From Metallyticus violacea (lineage: Eukaryota > Arthropoda > Insecta > Mantodea > Metallyticidae), in assembly GCA_030762175.1 (NCBI GenBank), contig CM060830.1, positions 47,002,501 through 47,066,500 on the forward strand: a stretch of 64,000 nt of DNA, written 5' to 3'. A program made the position numbers and the translations under genes. Every line of letters starts with the position of its first letter. Within the stretch, counting starts at the first letter, position 1. Shown piece by piece: positions 34,776 to 46,330 of the stretch. The notes under the pieces were generated by a model, which saw only the letters and a list, made by a program, of their open reading frames with translations, searched no databases and was not told the DNA's origin.

Positions 34776-35050
34776 GGGTTGGCTCAAGCGGTAACGCCTG
34801 AAAAACGCGTTTGGGAGCGAGAGTAGAATACCTTAGGGCTATCCATCTGTACTTTGGCTTATTTTTTGTGGCTTAGACGAACTCTGGGATGGATATTTCC
34901 TTTCCACGAGCTTTATGTTTGTTATTGTTTCGAAAATACCACGGAAACTGGGCTGGTGACATGCGCTTTGCAAAAATCTCTGCCCCGGCATCTGGTATGG
35001 AAGTGGCTCTTGTGTGGGGGTCGAATCCTTGGAGGGGCGCTCTATCAGAG
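34776..35050 (+). mobile_element. SINE family C, copy C2
   Basis: The head GGGTTGGCTCAAGCGGTAAC looks like a box A. The body aligns with copy C1: TTTTTGTGGCTTAGACGAAC, ATATTTCCTTTCCACGAG, TTGTTTCGAAAATACC and AAACTGGGCTGGTGACATGC. The right limit is uncertain; homology to C1 is lost after TTTGCAAAAATCTCTGCC. Confidence 0.5.
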
Positions 35051-36205
35051 TCATGGTAATCTATTTTGAAACCATATTTGGGACCTCGTCTACACCCATG
35101 CCTGAATTCTGGCCGCCTATGTCTCTCTCACCTCAGATCCTTCTCCCCGGTCCCACTGGAAGGTACACACAATGGCCAGACTTTGAGCAAGGTTGAAGTG
35201 TCGATATATTCTCCTCTGACTGTAACTATTCAATCCAAGATAAGTACACACTAAACATGTTTCATAATCTTATTTTTGTATTAGGCAATAAAGATTAATA
35301 TCTTAATGTACTTGTAATTTTCTTAGCTTTTTTTCTAAGCGTGGTTCTGGTTTTTTCAATTGATTTCTAAGTACTCAGAGCTCTTTGGGCAGAAATAAAC
35401 ACTTTTTTATGGGATATGGGAGACTTACGATCCGAAAGTTTTGCTATTAGATAAATGAATGACATTTTGTAGATGCTTGGGGAAGTAAGCGGAAGGTTGA
35501 AGAAAAACACTTTACTAATGACACAAAAAATGTATTAAATTACTTCTAAATAATGGGTAGACAGCTTATAAGGAATCAAAAGGTTGAAAAGTATTCCATC
35601 TGTTAACGAAATACCTGAAGTTAAGAAAGCAATACTTTTTGCCTCGCAGTGCAATGGGAAAGTGAGAGAGCTTGTGAGTTATTCAACAAAAGTGCAAGAA
35701 TGTGGTTTTGGTATGCCTTCGACGGATATGTATGGGCGGTGATTTCATGGAAGTCCTGATTATTTTCCTACAAATGGAACTTGAACTGAGTTTAGATGGA
35801 TATTTTTGTGTATCACAAAATCCATATTAAACAAATAGTTATTCATTTAAATCGTTTCCTCTTGAGCTACAAATATTTTGATGAAGTTAATAAAATTTAA
35901 AAAACTGTGTGTACCATGTAGCTAAAAGCAAGATTGGTGATTAGTTTTGTAGCTTTTATGAAACCTTAAGGCATACTAGGAGTGAGTTTTTGGGCAAAAT
36001 GGGTCAAAATATCGATTTTTTTTTCTTTTTTGCTGCAAATGGTACCTTGAACCCCTGGGCTTCCACAGAGAATCAATATTTGCATGCCCCCCCCTTCTTC
36101 GGGCTCTACAGTTATTTAAAATCTCCTCGTATTTTTTTAAATCACACAATCTTCCAGCTTATATATTTATAAAACAGTGTTTTTTTCTGAAAACTTCATT
36201 TTCAC
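35051..36205. other. non-coding stretch
   Basis: No gene recognised. The block around 35985-36120 (T-rich and C-rich runs) may be an old transposon fragment. Confidence 0.25.
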
Positions 36206-36512
36206 AGATTCAAAAAGTCCCACGCGTCACAGTTTTTGTTTAAATTCAATAACAATTTACCAGAATGTGCATTCATTGTAAACTCTATAGGACAAACTGC
36301 ACGCAATTTTAATGAATGAATGAATAAATGAACAAAATAAAATAATGATTAATTTTAAAAATTAAATTTTCTTATATATTAAAAAAGTACCACAGTTCAC
36401 TCATTAATTTATTTAAAATATCTTTCTGTGCAACTTTTATTGGGTTCAAAGTTCATTACAAAGATGCCAACCAATTTTCTCTACTGATGAGCCGCGTGGG
36501 ACATTTTGATTA
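36206..36512. repeat. inverted repeat around GTCCCACGCG
   Basis: AGATTCAAAAAGTCCCACGC at the left and, in reverse complement, ATAATCAAAATGTCCCACGC at the right (about 21 of 27 alike over the full arm), ~250 bases apart. A third, degenerate direct copy (AAAAAAGTACCACAGTTCAC) lies at about 36382. It may be a decayed MITE. Confidence 0.35.
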
Positions 36513-36860
36513 TGCGTCATATTTACGTAAGAAGTAATTTATATCTCTCGATGAACTTATCCGATTTGAATTAAATTTGGTGTAATTATTAACTTTATAG
36601 AACTGCAATGACAGTAAAAGTTTCAGAAATATTTTACAAAAATGTGGACCTTTGAAAATTTACTGCCAGTGTCCCTTAATGTCGTGAAATTAAGAGCATT
36701 TGCCTTGAATTTAGTTTCAGTTTTACTATATTTAGGTTAATTTTAATTAAAATTAATTACAATGATGCACTTATATGATTACTCTCCAAATATTCTCTGA
36801 AAATCTCATGGATTTTTCGATTCTCAAATATTTAATGCATAACTGGCACTTTTGTCACTT

Positions 36861-37138
36861 TTTGATTTGTTTCATTTATGGACGCTCTTTAACACCTCAT
36901 GTCATTTCAGGGCGTGAAACGGCCGACATATTTTGCTCAGAGGCCTCTTCTTTCAGGCTTGAGGTTCTTTTCGTGCCGTAAATGTTCGACATGGAACCCA
37001 CAGCTTTGCTTCCCTTTCGAAGGTGTCCATACTTAGGATTTTTACGCCAGAAAAAAATCTATCGCTCCTGGCCGGGTTTGAACTCGCGAACTTGGGTTTA
37101 GAACGCAAGTGCGGTTACCACTACACCACCAGGACCGA
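36861..37138 (-). mobile_element. SINE family B, copy B5
   Basis: Reverse-oriented copy with tail (TTGATTTGTTTCATTTATGG), head (ACCACTACACCACCAGGACC) and all middle blocks except a ~15-base gap in the tail-side GATCAACGTCCCATTCAA segment. Confidence 0.88.
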
Positions 37139-37870
37139 TTTTTTAGTCATGAACTTAGTTTCCATTCTTATTAGAAAACGGTCTTTTGTTTTGCATACGC
37201 TCCTGTCGTGAACTTCAGTGCTAAGACACCAGGAAGGCGAGTTGGGAATTGTTCAGGATGCTTTATTATGATTCCAAACATATACACGAACGATATTGCA
37301 GGAGATGGAAGCCAGAGTTAACACCACAATTTCTGAACGTGACCTATCAAGAAGGCCATGCACACGCAAGCCTCATGTTAATACAACACCATTTTATATT
37401 TCACGTACGGCACACTTGGGCTATAAATCTGAACAGGCAAGTCACACCCCCACTGATTACAAACCAATTGCAGCGGAATTATCTTTGTACCTTTCTTGCT
37501 CTCGCACGTACGCACGCGCTCGGAAGCACGTACTCTGCTAGCTTGGGTGCTTTCAGAAAAGCGACAGCTCACGGATAAATGCTTAAGGATAACAGGAGGG
37601 CTGGCTGGCATAGGATTTAGACTGTGCAAATGAGGAAAAGCAGCTCTATCCTACCCAAAGGGCACATTTCTGCCTCACAGAAAGGATTTTACACTAGGTG
37701 CGGCTCAATGCAAATCTGAGTGCCTAGATGTACTGCACGAGGATTACTATAGGAAATAAGTTTTCAATCGCAAAAGACTGACGTAAAACTATGCAGTGTA
37801 ATATGAACCCTTTACACTGAAAGGGGACGATTCTCTTGCTAGATACCCCAACCACTGTAACGAAATGAGT
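37139..37870. other. unassigned stretch with a G+C-rich block
   Basis: The block 37230-37600 is clearly richer in G+C, has long open frames in two plus frames and one minus frame, and many CpG (GCACGTACGCACGCGCTCGG). No splice pair or protein family could be fixed. It may be an exon, a CpG-bearing promoter or a transposon piece. Confidence 0.25.
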
Positions 37871-38144
37871 AGTGTTTAACGCCCGTTTTTGCTACAGAGG
37901 CACCACAGGCAGTGTCAGCACTGATGACACTTGAAATGAAATGATAAACTGGGAAAGGATTTTTTTTAAAGGAAGGAAGCGTTCCAGGCCTAAGTTTAGG
38001 GTACCTCCTCGACATTTGCTATTTATGAGGACTGAGTAAAACCTGGAAAAAGCCTCAGTCAGGGAGGACGGTCCTGGCGGGATTCGAACTCCAGACCTCC
38101 CGCTCTCAAGTCTGCGCCTTAACGACCTCGGCCACCCGTGGCGG
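37871..38144 (-). mobile_element. SINE family A, copy A5 (full length)
   Basis: Well-preserved reverse-oriented copy, close to the family consensus; the head at the right reads CCGCCACGGGTGGCCGAGGT on the minus strand. A short (T)7A3 run lies in the middle as in the other copies. Open frames across it are accidental. Confidence 0.92.
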
Positions 38145-38284
38145 TTGCCCCAACCCCTGTCTTTAAATACTACCAGATTAATAAAAAAGAAGCCGAACAT
38201 ATATAAAAATACAGGAAAAGAAACTTTTTGATCATAATATCAAATACGTCTGCCAATGTCCGAACAAATTTTCGAAACAGTCCT
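38145..38284. other. short gap, no feature
   Basis: Nothing recognised. Confidence 0.3.
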
Positions 38285-38850
38285 ATATTTTATTTTTGTC
38301 AATTCCTGCAGAGCAAGCAACCCTACGTTGTTTTCTCTTTGGTCGAAGTGAACCTCCGTCCCTTGAGTAGGCTTCTGAGTAAGTAATCAGCTGGAGCAAA
38401 ATTTGGAGAATATGGAAGATGAAGAAGGACAGCTTTGTGAGGAATTCGCTTATCTGGAGTGTTGGACATCTCTGACACATATTCATGAAGAACCCAATTA
38501 TATTTATAAGGTCTTTATCGTTGCACTGCATCACGCGGGTGCCTAAGGGTGGTAGCTTACCTTTCCTTATTCACAACTTGATCCTCAGGGATGAATTCGA
38601 AACGTTCCAATTGCTGGACATAGCAAAACACTACAAGCATACTTTTCCCCTTGATCTGTCTACGAGAAATCGTTTCTTTCGTGGTGAGGCAAGAAATTTG
38701 CACATTGTTGATTTCTGTTTGAGTTGTTGGTCATAGAGAAAACACCATGTCACTTCACTTGCTATCACCCTGTTTAACAGATTTGGATCTATTTGTTTTC
38801 TAGTAACAACTGTGAACAGTGTACTCCTCGAAGGCAAGGCACGGTGGAAC
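38285..38850 (-). pseudogene. mariner transposase, C-terminal half relic
   Basis: Minus strand. From ~38800: DPNLLNRVIASEVTWCFLYD (the first catalytic block, normally GDETWCF; here the aspartate of GD is replaced by S), then KSTMCKFLASPRKKR, and near 38395-38420 the tail LHLPYSPNFAPADYLLRSLL with KGRRF, which holds the third catalytic D. The HDNA block between them is not readable. Many indels separate the parts. No terminal repeats were identified. Confidence 0.65.
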
Positions 38851-39124
38851 TATGTAGGTAAAGTTTGGTTTCTCTTTGATTCTATTATTATTTCTGTAAT
38901 TTTATGGGTAAAATATTACATATATGTACATAAACTTTATATAAGCAAAATAGAATGAAAACCCCCATCAAATGGCGATTTTCCACGTCATTGCATCGTC
39001 AGTTGTGACCCGAATGCCACATATTAACACAATCGCACTGTGCATGTTTCTTGTTCGCAAATATTGACAAACTGCTTCATTTAAAGCATAATAAAATACA
39101 TTTCTGAGTGAATTTGGTGAAATA

Positions 39125-40382
39125 CGAGGTTAGATCCATAAGCCGATATAGATTATCGTCTTCACAAAGCTCTTACCTGGTATCACACCTTATCTGTTAA
39201 GTAAATAATTGCAGCTGTAACTTCCGCTCCGCTGTGCTCAGTTGTTCACATATAGTTGCATAAAGAAGGCTATTAGTAGAAGATTGTGACATGTTCAAAA
39301 TGGAGTAACCAGCTGTTGTTAAGTTCTTCACAAAAGAAGGACTTACTGTAAATGAAATTAAACAGCGATTGGACGATGTGTATGGAGAAACATACTTCTT
39401 ATATGCTACCATAAAGAATTGGCCAAACTTTTTCGAACGGGTCGAGAAAGCACTGAAGACGAAGATTGTGCGGGTCGGCCATTGGAGATGCTCACTCCTG
39501 GAAACATCGCTCTTGTGGAAGTAGAAATTATGGAAAACGGTGGCTCAGAGTTACACAAATAGCAACAAGGTTGGGCCTTTCTAAAACAACAATCCTTCTA
39601 ATTATTCATGGACATTTAAACATGAATAAAGTTAGTGCCTAGACTTCTTTCCTCAGTTCAAAAGCAGCAACAAATCATCTGTTGTCAGGCATTTTGGAGC
39701 TCTGCTGTTGCAACCAGAGAGGAGCTGTGCAAACCATTGTTACAGGAGATGAAACTATGGTCTTCTACTACGATCCCTTGTCCAAAAGAGAATCAATGGA
39801 GTGGCATAAACCTGGCAAAGCAGCGCCTCTAAAGGCCAAGGTCACTCAGTCAACCAAGAAGATTATCCATAATCTTTTGGGACTGTGAAAGAATACTCTT
39901 CATTGAAAGGAACACCACAGTAAATGGGGAGTACTATGCTGACCTGCTACACAGCCTCCGTCTTCAATCAAAGAGAAAAAGCAAGGAAAGCTGAGTGGTG
40001 ATGTGCGCCTTCTTCACGACAACCCGCCTGTGTACACGGCTCTTGTTACAAAGGAAGCTGTGAAGAAATGTGGCTTCAAGGGGATCAACCATCTACCCTA
40101 CATCCCAGATCTAGCTACCAGTGACTATTTCCTCTTCTCAAAACTCAAGAGTGACTTCGAGGAAGGAAATTTAAGTGTGAAGAAGAAATGATGGATACTG
40201 TTTATGCCCATTTTGCAGACAAGACTTCTGACTTTGTTGGGGCGAGGGGGATTGAAATATTAATTCAAATATGCGATAAGTGTATTGCATTAAAGGGTAA
40301 CTATATTGAAAAGTGAAATATAGTTTTTGTTTTTATCATACCTAGAAAATGGTTAGACCACAAACATATGGATTTACCCTCG
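39125..40382 (+). mobile_element. mariner element 2, full length with TIRs and TA target
   Basis: A 1258-base element flanked by TA (39123-39124, 40383-40384). The termini are CGAGGTTAGATCCATAAGC and, in reverse complement, CGAGGGTAAATCCATATGT, 15 of 19 alike. The plus-strand interior carries a broken transposase. The TIRs differ from those of the elements at 22 and 60.6 kb, so it is a different mariner lineage. Confidence 0.85.
39300..40200 (+). pseudogene. mariner transposase (broken), element 2
   Basis: The N-terminal helix-turn-helix reads VVKFFTKEGLTVNEIKQRLD and DVYGETYF near 39315-39405. First catalytic block IVTGDETMVFYYDP (D at 39748-39750), then MEWHKPGKAAPLKAK; second catalytic block LLHDNPPVYTAL (D at 40018-40020); third in PYIPDLATSDYFLFSKLKSD (D at 40123-40125). 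The last two aspartates are 34 residues apart, the D34D spacing of mariner. All three aspartates survive, but stops and frameshifts split the gene into at least four parts. Confidence 0.88.
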
Positions 40383-40573
40383 TATGTGTATCATCAATTT
40401 TACTTAATAGTTAAAAAAAACTAGGGACCACAGGAAACTTTTCACTGAAAATTCAGAAGGCCATAAATCACGTGAAGAAATAATAAATTATACAAAAAGA
40501 GATTTCTGGGATCACCATAGCTGTTCTAAAAGTTCCCATATTCCGTTTTTATTATTTTTTTTGGGGGGGGACT

Positions 40574-40718
40574 AGTGTTTAACGCCCGTTTTTACTACTG
40601 AGGCACCACAAGCGGTGGACAATGATGATACATGAGATGAAAGGGTAAATTGGAAAAGGATTTTTTTTAAGGAAGGAAGCGTTCCAGGTCTAAGTTTAGG
40701 GTAACTTCCTGGCATTTT
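40574..40718 (-). mobile_element. SINE family A, copy A6 (head missing)
   Basis: Reverse-oriented 3' half: AGTGTTTAACGCCCGTTTTT through CTAAGTTTAGGGTAACTTCC and GGCATTT. The tRNA-like head and the TTATGAGGACTGAGGAAAAC block are absent, a 5' truncation. Confidence 0.85.
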
Positions 40719-42094
40719 TCACCCATATTTCGTGAGTCAAAAATCAGCAAATAAAAAAGTAAATAAAGGAATATGCCATAATACAAAAAATACGTTAGAC
40801 GACCCAGATTTGTCAATCAAACGCCTTGTGACTTACTTTGAAACCAATTACAAGAACTTACAGGGAAAAAGTGTACAAAAACTCAAAGAAACTATATTCC
40901 AAGGGATTGAAGGTGTTGACGTTGGTATTTTTTTTTGGATAAATATTCAAGAATTTGAAGAAATGCTCACAAGTGTACTTTCATGTGAAAAGAGATTTTC
41001 GGAATAGATTATGAGCTGGTCTTATTTTGCAACGTAAAGGTATGTATACATAAACTAGCAGAACCGATAGACCTTTTAGATCAACTCTATACATATGTAC
41101 TATAACTGAAAGCTAATAATTGTGTTAGTTTACTCCAAAATATTTACATTTTTTCGAACTAATACACATTTCCCTGTGTATATTATACATTATGGATGTA
41201 TATGTAGTACACGGAAATTTAATTGCATTAAACGAAGTTGACCGTACCTACTGTTTATATAATTTATAATATAATATAAAATTTATAAAACACATATTTA
41301 CATTATTGTTTAATATAAATATGTGAATTTACTTATTTCGTTATTATAGTCGTTTCTCTATTACAGTCAATGATAGAAAACAGATATTTATTGTGAAGCA
41401 GCATTTACGCTCTTGGAAAAACAGTCATATGAAGGACCTAGTTTGAAAGCAGTAAGTGCACGTTTTCTAGTAGAGATTCTTAGAGATCTACCATCTATGT
41501 GAACACTTTTATGGGACTCCGGAATGTTAATTTCCAATGTAAAAATGGTGCTTATAAATTGCAAGTTTCCTGAGAATTATGTAGAGCTGGAGGCTGACAT
41601 TTTACATATTATTTAGAAAGTTTGTCCATAACTTAACACTAGGATTTATTTTATTTATGCTTTCATTGGTGGAATACAATTTTTTTAACTTCTGTATAAA
41701 ATTCCATACAAATCACTTTATCAATAGGTGTCATATTAAACTAAACACACATGTTTGCTAAACATTTTCACAAAATTTGAATTAAATTGATGCATTAGAT
41801 TTTGAGAAAAATGCATTTTGTATAATAAAATATTTTCGGGAATCAATTGCTAAAGTTTAGAATACTTTTTAGTGTGTTCTAGCCTAAAAATATGGTGCAC
41901 ATTCTTGTTTTACAAACTCCTAACTAAAATAACTACAGAATACAGATTATAAATGTACAGGATGTATTTAGAGATTTGCCTTATCATTTTATTCTATTAA
42001 TTGATCAAAATGTACGTCTTGAGCACGAAGTTTGGAAAGAAAGACATGTCAGTAGACAGACAAATAATTACTAACGGAAGCTCGTCCATGCTTA

Positions 42095-42096
<2 letters not shown>
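40719..42096. other. AT-rich stretch; one unassigned open block
   Basis: A plus-strand frame at 40732-41007 is open and reads, for example, DPDLSIKRLVTYFETNYK; it has no recognised relatives and no good splice pair. The rest shows nothing. Confidence 0.25.

Positions 42097-42137
<41 letters not shown>
42097..42137. repeat. (AT)n microsatellite
   Basis: About 20 AT units, ~40 bases left of a transposon relic. Confidence 0.95.
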
Positions 42138-42141
<4 letters not shown>

Positions 42142-42177
42142 AACATACGTATTAATTGAAAATTGCTTTAACTATAC

Positions 42178-43190
42178 AGGGCGTCCTAAAATTATCCATA
42201 CATAGGTTAATACGAAAGTTTCTCTTTTGTTGTAGGTAAAATGTTATTGACACTAAAGATCCCATTGAGGTAATCCTGAATGGAAGAAAAGATAACGTGT
42301 ATGGCATAGAAATTCAATAGAAAAGAGTAACGCATGATATTTTTGCTAAGCTAATTCAGTGTTAGTGTTGACCTCAGATCACGCACTGCCAGAAGAGGGA
42401 ACCTCGACAGCAACACCTACATTATTTGTGAAAAGTTCAAAGAATGGCATACGAAGCCTGTCTCGCACACTTACTGTCAATTAGTTTCACTCTCAAGTGC
42501 AGATGTTGCAAAATTGGGTGAGGACAATTTCGACCATGATATTGAGTCTGTGAACAGTCTTGTGTACAGGAACATGAAGAGAATGTAATATTGTGCAATA
42601 TTTTGTTCTGGAACGAGACCATAGTTTACATCAGCTAAGAAAATAAGCAGAATATGTGATATTATAATTGGATAAACTCTTATTGAAGGGCTGATATAAA
42701 AATGCAAGGAGGTATGACATGACTTGTGGGGAGACAGTGATTAACCTTATATTCAATGAAGTCAATTTTGATGACGATATGTACTTGGAAATGCTGAAAG
42801 ACACGATAATGCCTCTGGTAATCAATGAAAATGTGGAATTCCCCGAGAACTTTCAACAAGATGGGGCGCCTGACAAGAGCGTAGCTGATTAAATGCAGTT
42901 TCCAAACCACTGGATGGAAGACAAGAACCTCTTGAATGGGCACAACGATATTCGGATCTTACATCCCTTGATTGTTACCTGTGGGGATGTTTTAAGTCTA
43001 TTGTTTACTAGTTGAAAATCAATAATATTATTCAACTGAAAGATGTCATCATTGAAGTCTGCACTCATTCTGCAAGATGGTCGGAAAAAATTGGCGTTAA
43101 TCGGTGTCTGAACCTTAATGACCAACATATTGAAAATATTCTTTAACACAACACTGTAACTGTAACGTAACAGAGTAAAAATCGTACTTC
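42178..43190 (+). pseudogene. Tc1/mariner-superfamily DDE transposase relic (FQQDGAP type)
   Basis: The plus strand encodes, in pieces: ILFWNETIVYIS (first catalytic block, D lost), YLEMLKDTIMPLVINENVEF, FPENFQQDGAPDKSV (second catalytic D), and after a stop and frameshift PLEWAQRYSDLTSLDCYLWG with KSIVY (third catalytic D). The order matches the DDE_3-type transposases with a QQDGAP-(~40 residues)-LDFFLWG spacing. Both flanks carry ATACATAGG in inverted orientation (near 42203 and 43190), possible inner remains of the termini. Non-functional. The 7.8 kb fragment may be the N-terminal part of the same family. Confidence 0.65.
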
Positions 43191-44280
43191 CCTATGTATT
43201 GAGCTGCACACCATTAAGAAACTAAACTTCTATAGATTTTTAATGTCTAAAAGAACTAAAGTTTCATCATTTTTATCCTTTCCGGAGCCCCTTAAAATAA
43301 ATTTACCCATACAATGAAATGCTTTCATAAAGGAGAAAAACGTTAATAGAACTGTGTTTGAAATGATTTGAGACTCACCCCAGGCAAATCTCAAAGGAAC
43401 TTGGTACGAAAAGAACTCTGGAAAGAAAACAGTACACGAATCAAGGAGCCTGTACATGAATTCTTGTTGCACTTGTGTATACTATGAACTAAATTTTGTC
43501 TTTCATTTCGACTGTTTCCGTATGAGTGTAAATATTGTTCCCCCACTGTCATTTTCATACACATTTGCGTTATTTCTTGGAAATAATTGAAGTTATAAAT
43601 AATCAAATAATATCAATGATAAACGTGGTCAACTTCATTTAACATGTTAAATATACAATTAAATATCGTTACGCAATTATTTGAGGCCATACTTTACTAT
43701 TAATTTGATTAATATCAGTGTCTAAAGAGGGATTTCAATCTATGTGAATTTTCTTGAAATGCCATCTCTATAGATTCATTTATTTTAATCCTCACAGTCT
43801 TCTAGATGAACAAAATGCCATCGCCACTCATTAACGAACAAATAAATTACCTCATCCTTTCTTAACCGATAGTTTTATTAAAAATGTCACCCAGTTCAAA
43901 AATTCTATTCAATTGAAATTTACCACAGCAATATCGATGTAAAGGGTCATAAAGTAATATAAAGCTAAACCCGAAAAAACTTAACATAAATTTAAAGTTA
44001 GGTTCACATATACTATACATTTATATGCTTTTTAAATGGAACAGCATGTTCCGTAAATATCTCATTCAAAATATCATTACCGGTAAAATCTAAATCATAA
44101 AGTTATATAAATTAAATTTCATAAGAATTTCCTCAATTACTAATAAGAACATTTAAACGAAATAAAAATAAACGATCAAACATTTGTGAAAAAAGAAATA
44201 AGAATAGCAATAGATTCTGACTTTGAGAAACACTAAACGAGAGTACTGTAATACCTGCTGGTGATGTATCTTTGGGCTTG
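43191..44280. other. AT-rich stretch, no feature
   Basis: Nothing recognised apart from short accidental frames. Confidence 0.3.
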
Positions 44281-44310
44281 ATGCTTACCTGAAACAAAAG
44301 AAAAAAAGTT
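44257..44310 (-). promoter_or_regulatory. recursive-splice-like site or 34-nt exon
   Basis: On the minus strand a pyrimidine tract (CTTTTTTTCTTTTGTTTCAG) is followed at once by GTAAGCATC, so an acceptor and a donor are fused with no exon between. 34 bases further comes a second donor, CAGCAG/GTATTACAG. The 34 bases are G+C-richer and read VSIKPKDTSPA in one frame. This is either a recursive splice site with a downstream cryptic exon, or a normal 34-nt exon. There is no direct evidence of use. Confidence 0.35.
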
Positions 44311-44814
44311 GAATTAATAATACACTCCACAGGTGAGCGTGTTTTAAAAACATTAAAACTGTAATAAAGCAGTGTTTATTGTGAGAATCTGAACAGTACA
44401 TGTCATCTGATAGAGTGTGGTTAAAATGAGATTTTGTTTCATTTTGTTTAATGTAATTTTAACAAGCGTAAACTCCAAGTTGTTAGCAGCATTAGCAGTT
44501 TCAGAGTGCTTTAGTCTTTTATTTACCGTTGCGGTGCTTTTACTTTCTTCTACCTTTACATGTTTCGTACAAACTTGACTGTTTATGTCTTATATTTAAG
44601 TTAGTGAAGCACAAGTCAAGGATACCAAAACTTATTAATGATCTTTTTAAAAGCTTCCCTCTGATAAAACTGCACAAACTAGAAAACTTACTGCGCAATA
44701 CTTAGTGCGCGATTCCTTATCCCCTCCTTAAACTATCGCATGTAGCTGCAACCTATAGGTAAAAAGTTCTTTTAAATCAATTATGTACGTTAATAACCAC
44801 GTCTGCACGTAAAG

Positions 44815-44817
<3 letters not shown>
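44311..44817. other. non-coding stretch
   Basis: AT-rich; no feature. Confidence 0.3.
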
Positions 44818-44845
<28 letters not shown>

Positions 44846-45136
44846 GATTTGCTTATTTACGGACGCTCTTTAACATCTCAAGTGATCAACGTCCCATTAT
44901 ATTCAGGTCCTGAAACGGCCAACAAATTTTGCTCAGAGGCCTCTTCTTTCAGGCTTGAGGTTCTTTTCGTGCCGTAAATGTACGACACGGGACTCATGGC
45001 TTTACTTCCCTTCCGAAGGAAGCCATACTTAGGATTTTTACGCCCGAAAAAATCCATCGGTCCTGGCCGGATTTGAACCCGCGATCTTGAATTTTAGAAA
45101 GCAAGTATGGTTACCACTACACAACCAGGACCGACG
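44818..45136 (-). mobile_element. SINE family B, copy B6 with 28-base poly-A tail
   Basis: Full-length reverse-oriented copy. The left end is a T28 run (poly-A on the sense strand) followed by GATTTGCTTATTTACGGACG; the right end is the head (CTACACAACCAGGACCGACG). The flanks ACGTAAAGAGC (44807-44817) and ACGTAACCAGC (45134-45144) form a likely target duplication, 9 of 11. The long uninterrupted poly-A and near-consensus body suggest a young insertion. Confidence 0.92.
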
Positions 45137-45458
45137 TAACCAGCGAGTAGACATATTAACCACTGGAAGTGATTTACGAATAACTATAATGAGAAATTAA
45201 AGTTTTAATGGCATTTTGTGACAATTGTAAATAGACAAAACTGGGTAAACCTGGGTGATTCTTGTTAATTTTGTTGAATATTGCTGAACTATTTTACAAG
45301 TGCGTGAACGGTTTTGCTTTCCTTTATGTGCAGTTTAATTGTAATAATAAATACTACTGCCGCCGCCACCACCACCGCCACTACTACTACATTTTTCTTT
45401 TAATTTATTCCTGTTAACTATATAGACATTACAGAAGTTATTATTATTATTATTATTA
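45137..45458. repeat. non-coding stretch with (CCG/CCA)n and (ATT)n runs
   Basis: Short trinucleotide runs: CTGCCGCCGCCACCACCACC at 45358-45377 followed by CTACTACTAC, and an ATT run ending at the TTAA of the piggyBac-like element (45438-45460). Confidence 0.8.
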
Positions 45459-45559
45459 TTAACACTAGAATGCCCGAGCTTCAAGTGCCCCCTAAAACGC
45501 TCGTTAGCTATTGACTATTATTTTCTTATGCATTTTCAACTATGTCATTATCACCTTCT

Positions 45560-45870
45560 AGCCTGCTGTGATGGTATAGAGGACACAATTTTGCTTTGCG
45601 AACCAGGTTCGCATCCAGTTTGCATTTAGCTTCCGGAATGAGTTTTTATATACTTGGTGTTTGCTCAGTATCACATATTTAACTGTTCTTCTGCCTCAGA
45701 CTGATGAAATTTCTTACTTTCCAGACGACTGTAGTGACGTAGAGGGAACAAGATGACTTCTGAGCTGCGAACCAGTTTCGAATTCAGTTTGAATCGAGCC
45801 TCTGGTTTCAGATGGTTTTATGGTCATTGTATTTGCTCACGTATCAAGTACGTTTAACGCTTTATGTCCC
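45560..45870 (+). repeat. two ~165-bp direct repeats with tRNA-like motifs
   Basis: Unit 1 contains TGATGGTATAGAGGACACAA then GCGAACCAGGTTCGCATCC; unit 2 (165 bases on) contains AGTGACGTAGAGGGAACAAG then GCGAACCAGTTTCGAATTC. Both go on to TTT..TTTGCTCA-GTATCA-TA. The GGTTCGCATCC/TTTCGAATTC motif resembles a pol III box B and GTATAGAGG an A-box-like motif, so these may be tRNA-derived monomers, or simply subterminal repeats of the piggyBac-like element around them. Confidence 0.5.
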
Positions 45871-46072
45871 CAGGCCCCTTTGCCTATTCATTTAATTTGT
45901 TGGTAATTCAATAATTCATTCACACATTTCTTTGTTCATTCTTTTGTTCATTTTACAGGTCATCTCCGGCTAAATGGTTTTTAGCAAAGAAAGTTATTTC
46001 TTTTATTATTTCAATTATAAGCTATGTCTTCTCAAAAATAAGAAATATTTTATTTTACGAATTAAGTTTGCT

Positions 46073-46330
46073 CTATGTTATGTAGTAACAAATTATTTGC
46101 ACAACAAATACATAAGTTATACAAATACATAAGCTGTTACAACAAAACACAAAATTTTTACGTGTCAAACAATTGCCTTTGGATTTGTTTTTCTTACATG
46201 ACTTTATTTGACATGTCTTGCGTTTAGCGGACTTAGATGTCTCTTCATCCCTATAATCAGCCATGAGTGATGGTGGGGTTAGTCGATGAAAGCTACGTGA
46301 AAACGGAAAGCTAAGCGAAATTTTAGACAT
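46073..46330 (-). pseudogene. piggyBac-type transposase, C-terminal tail
   Basis: The minus-strand frame reads FHRLTPPSLMADYRDEETS, then KSAKRKTCQIKSCKKNKSKG, NCLTRKNFVFCC and NSLCICIT. The cysteine spacing resembles the cross-brace zinc-binding tail that follows the DDE domain in piggyBac transposases (C--C, C, C--C, C patterns), and RLTPP-like residues precede it in that family. No catalytic aspartate region is present between here and the right end, where a SINE has inserted. The identification rests on the tail plus the TTAA ends. Confidence 0.45.
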
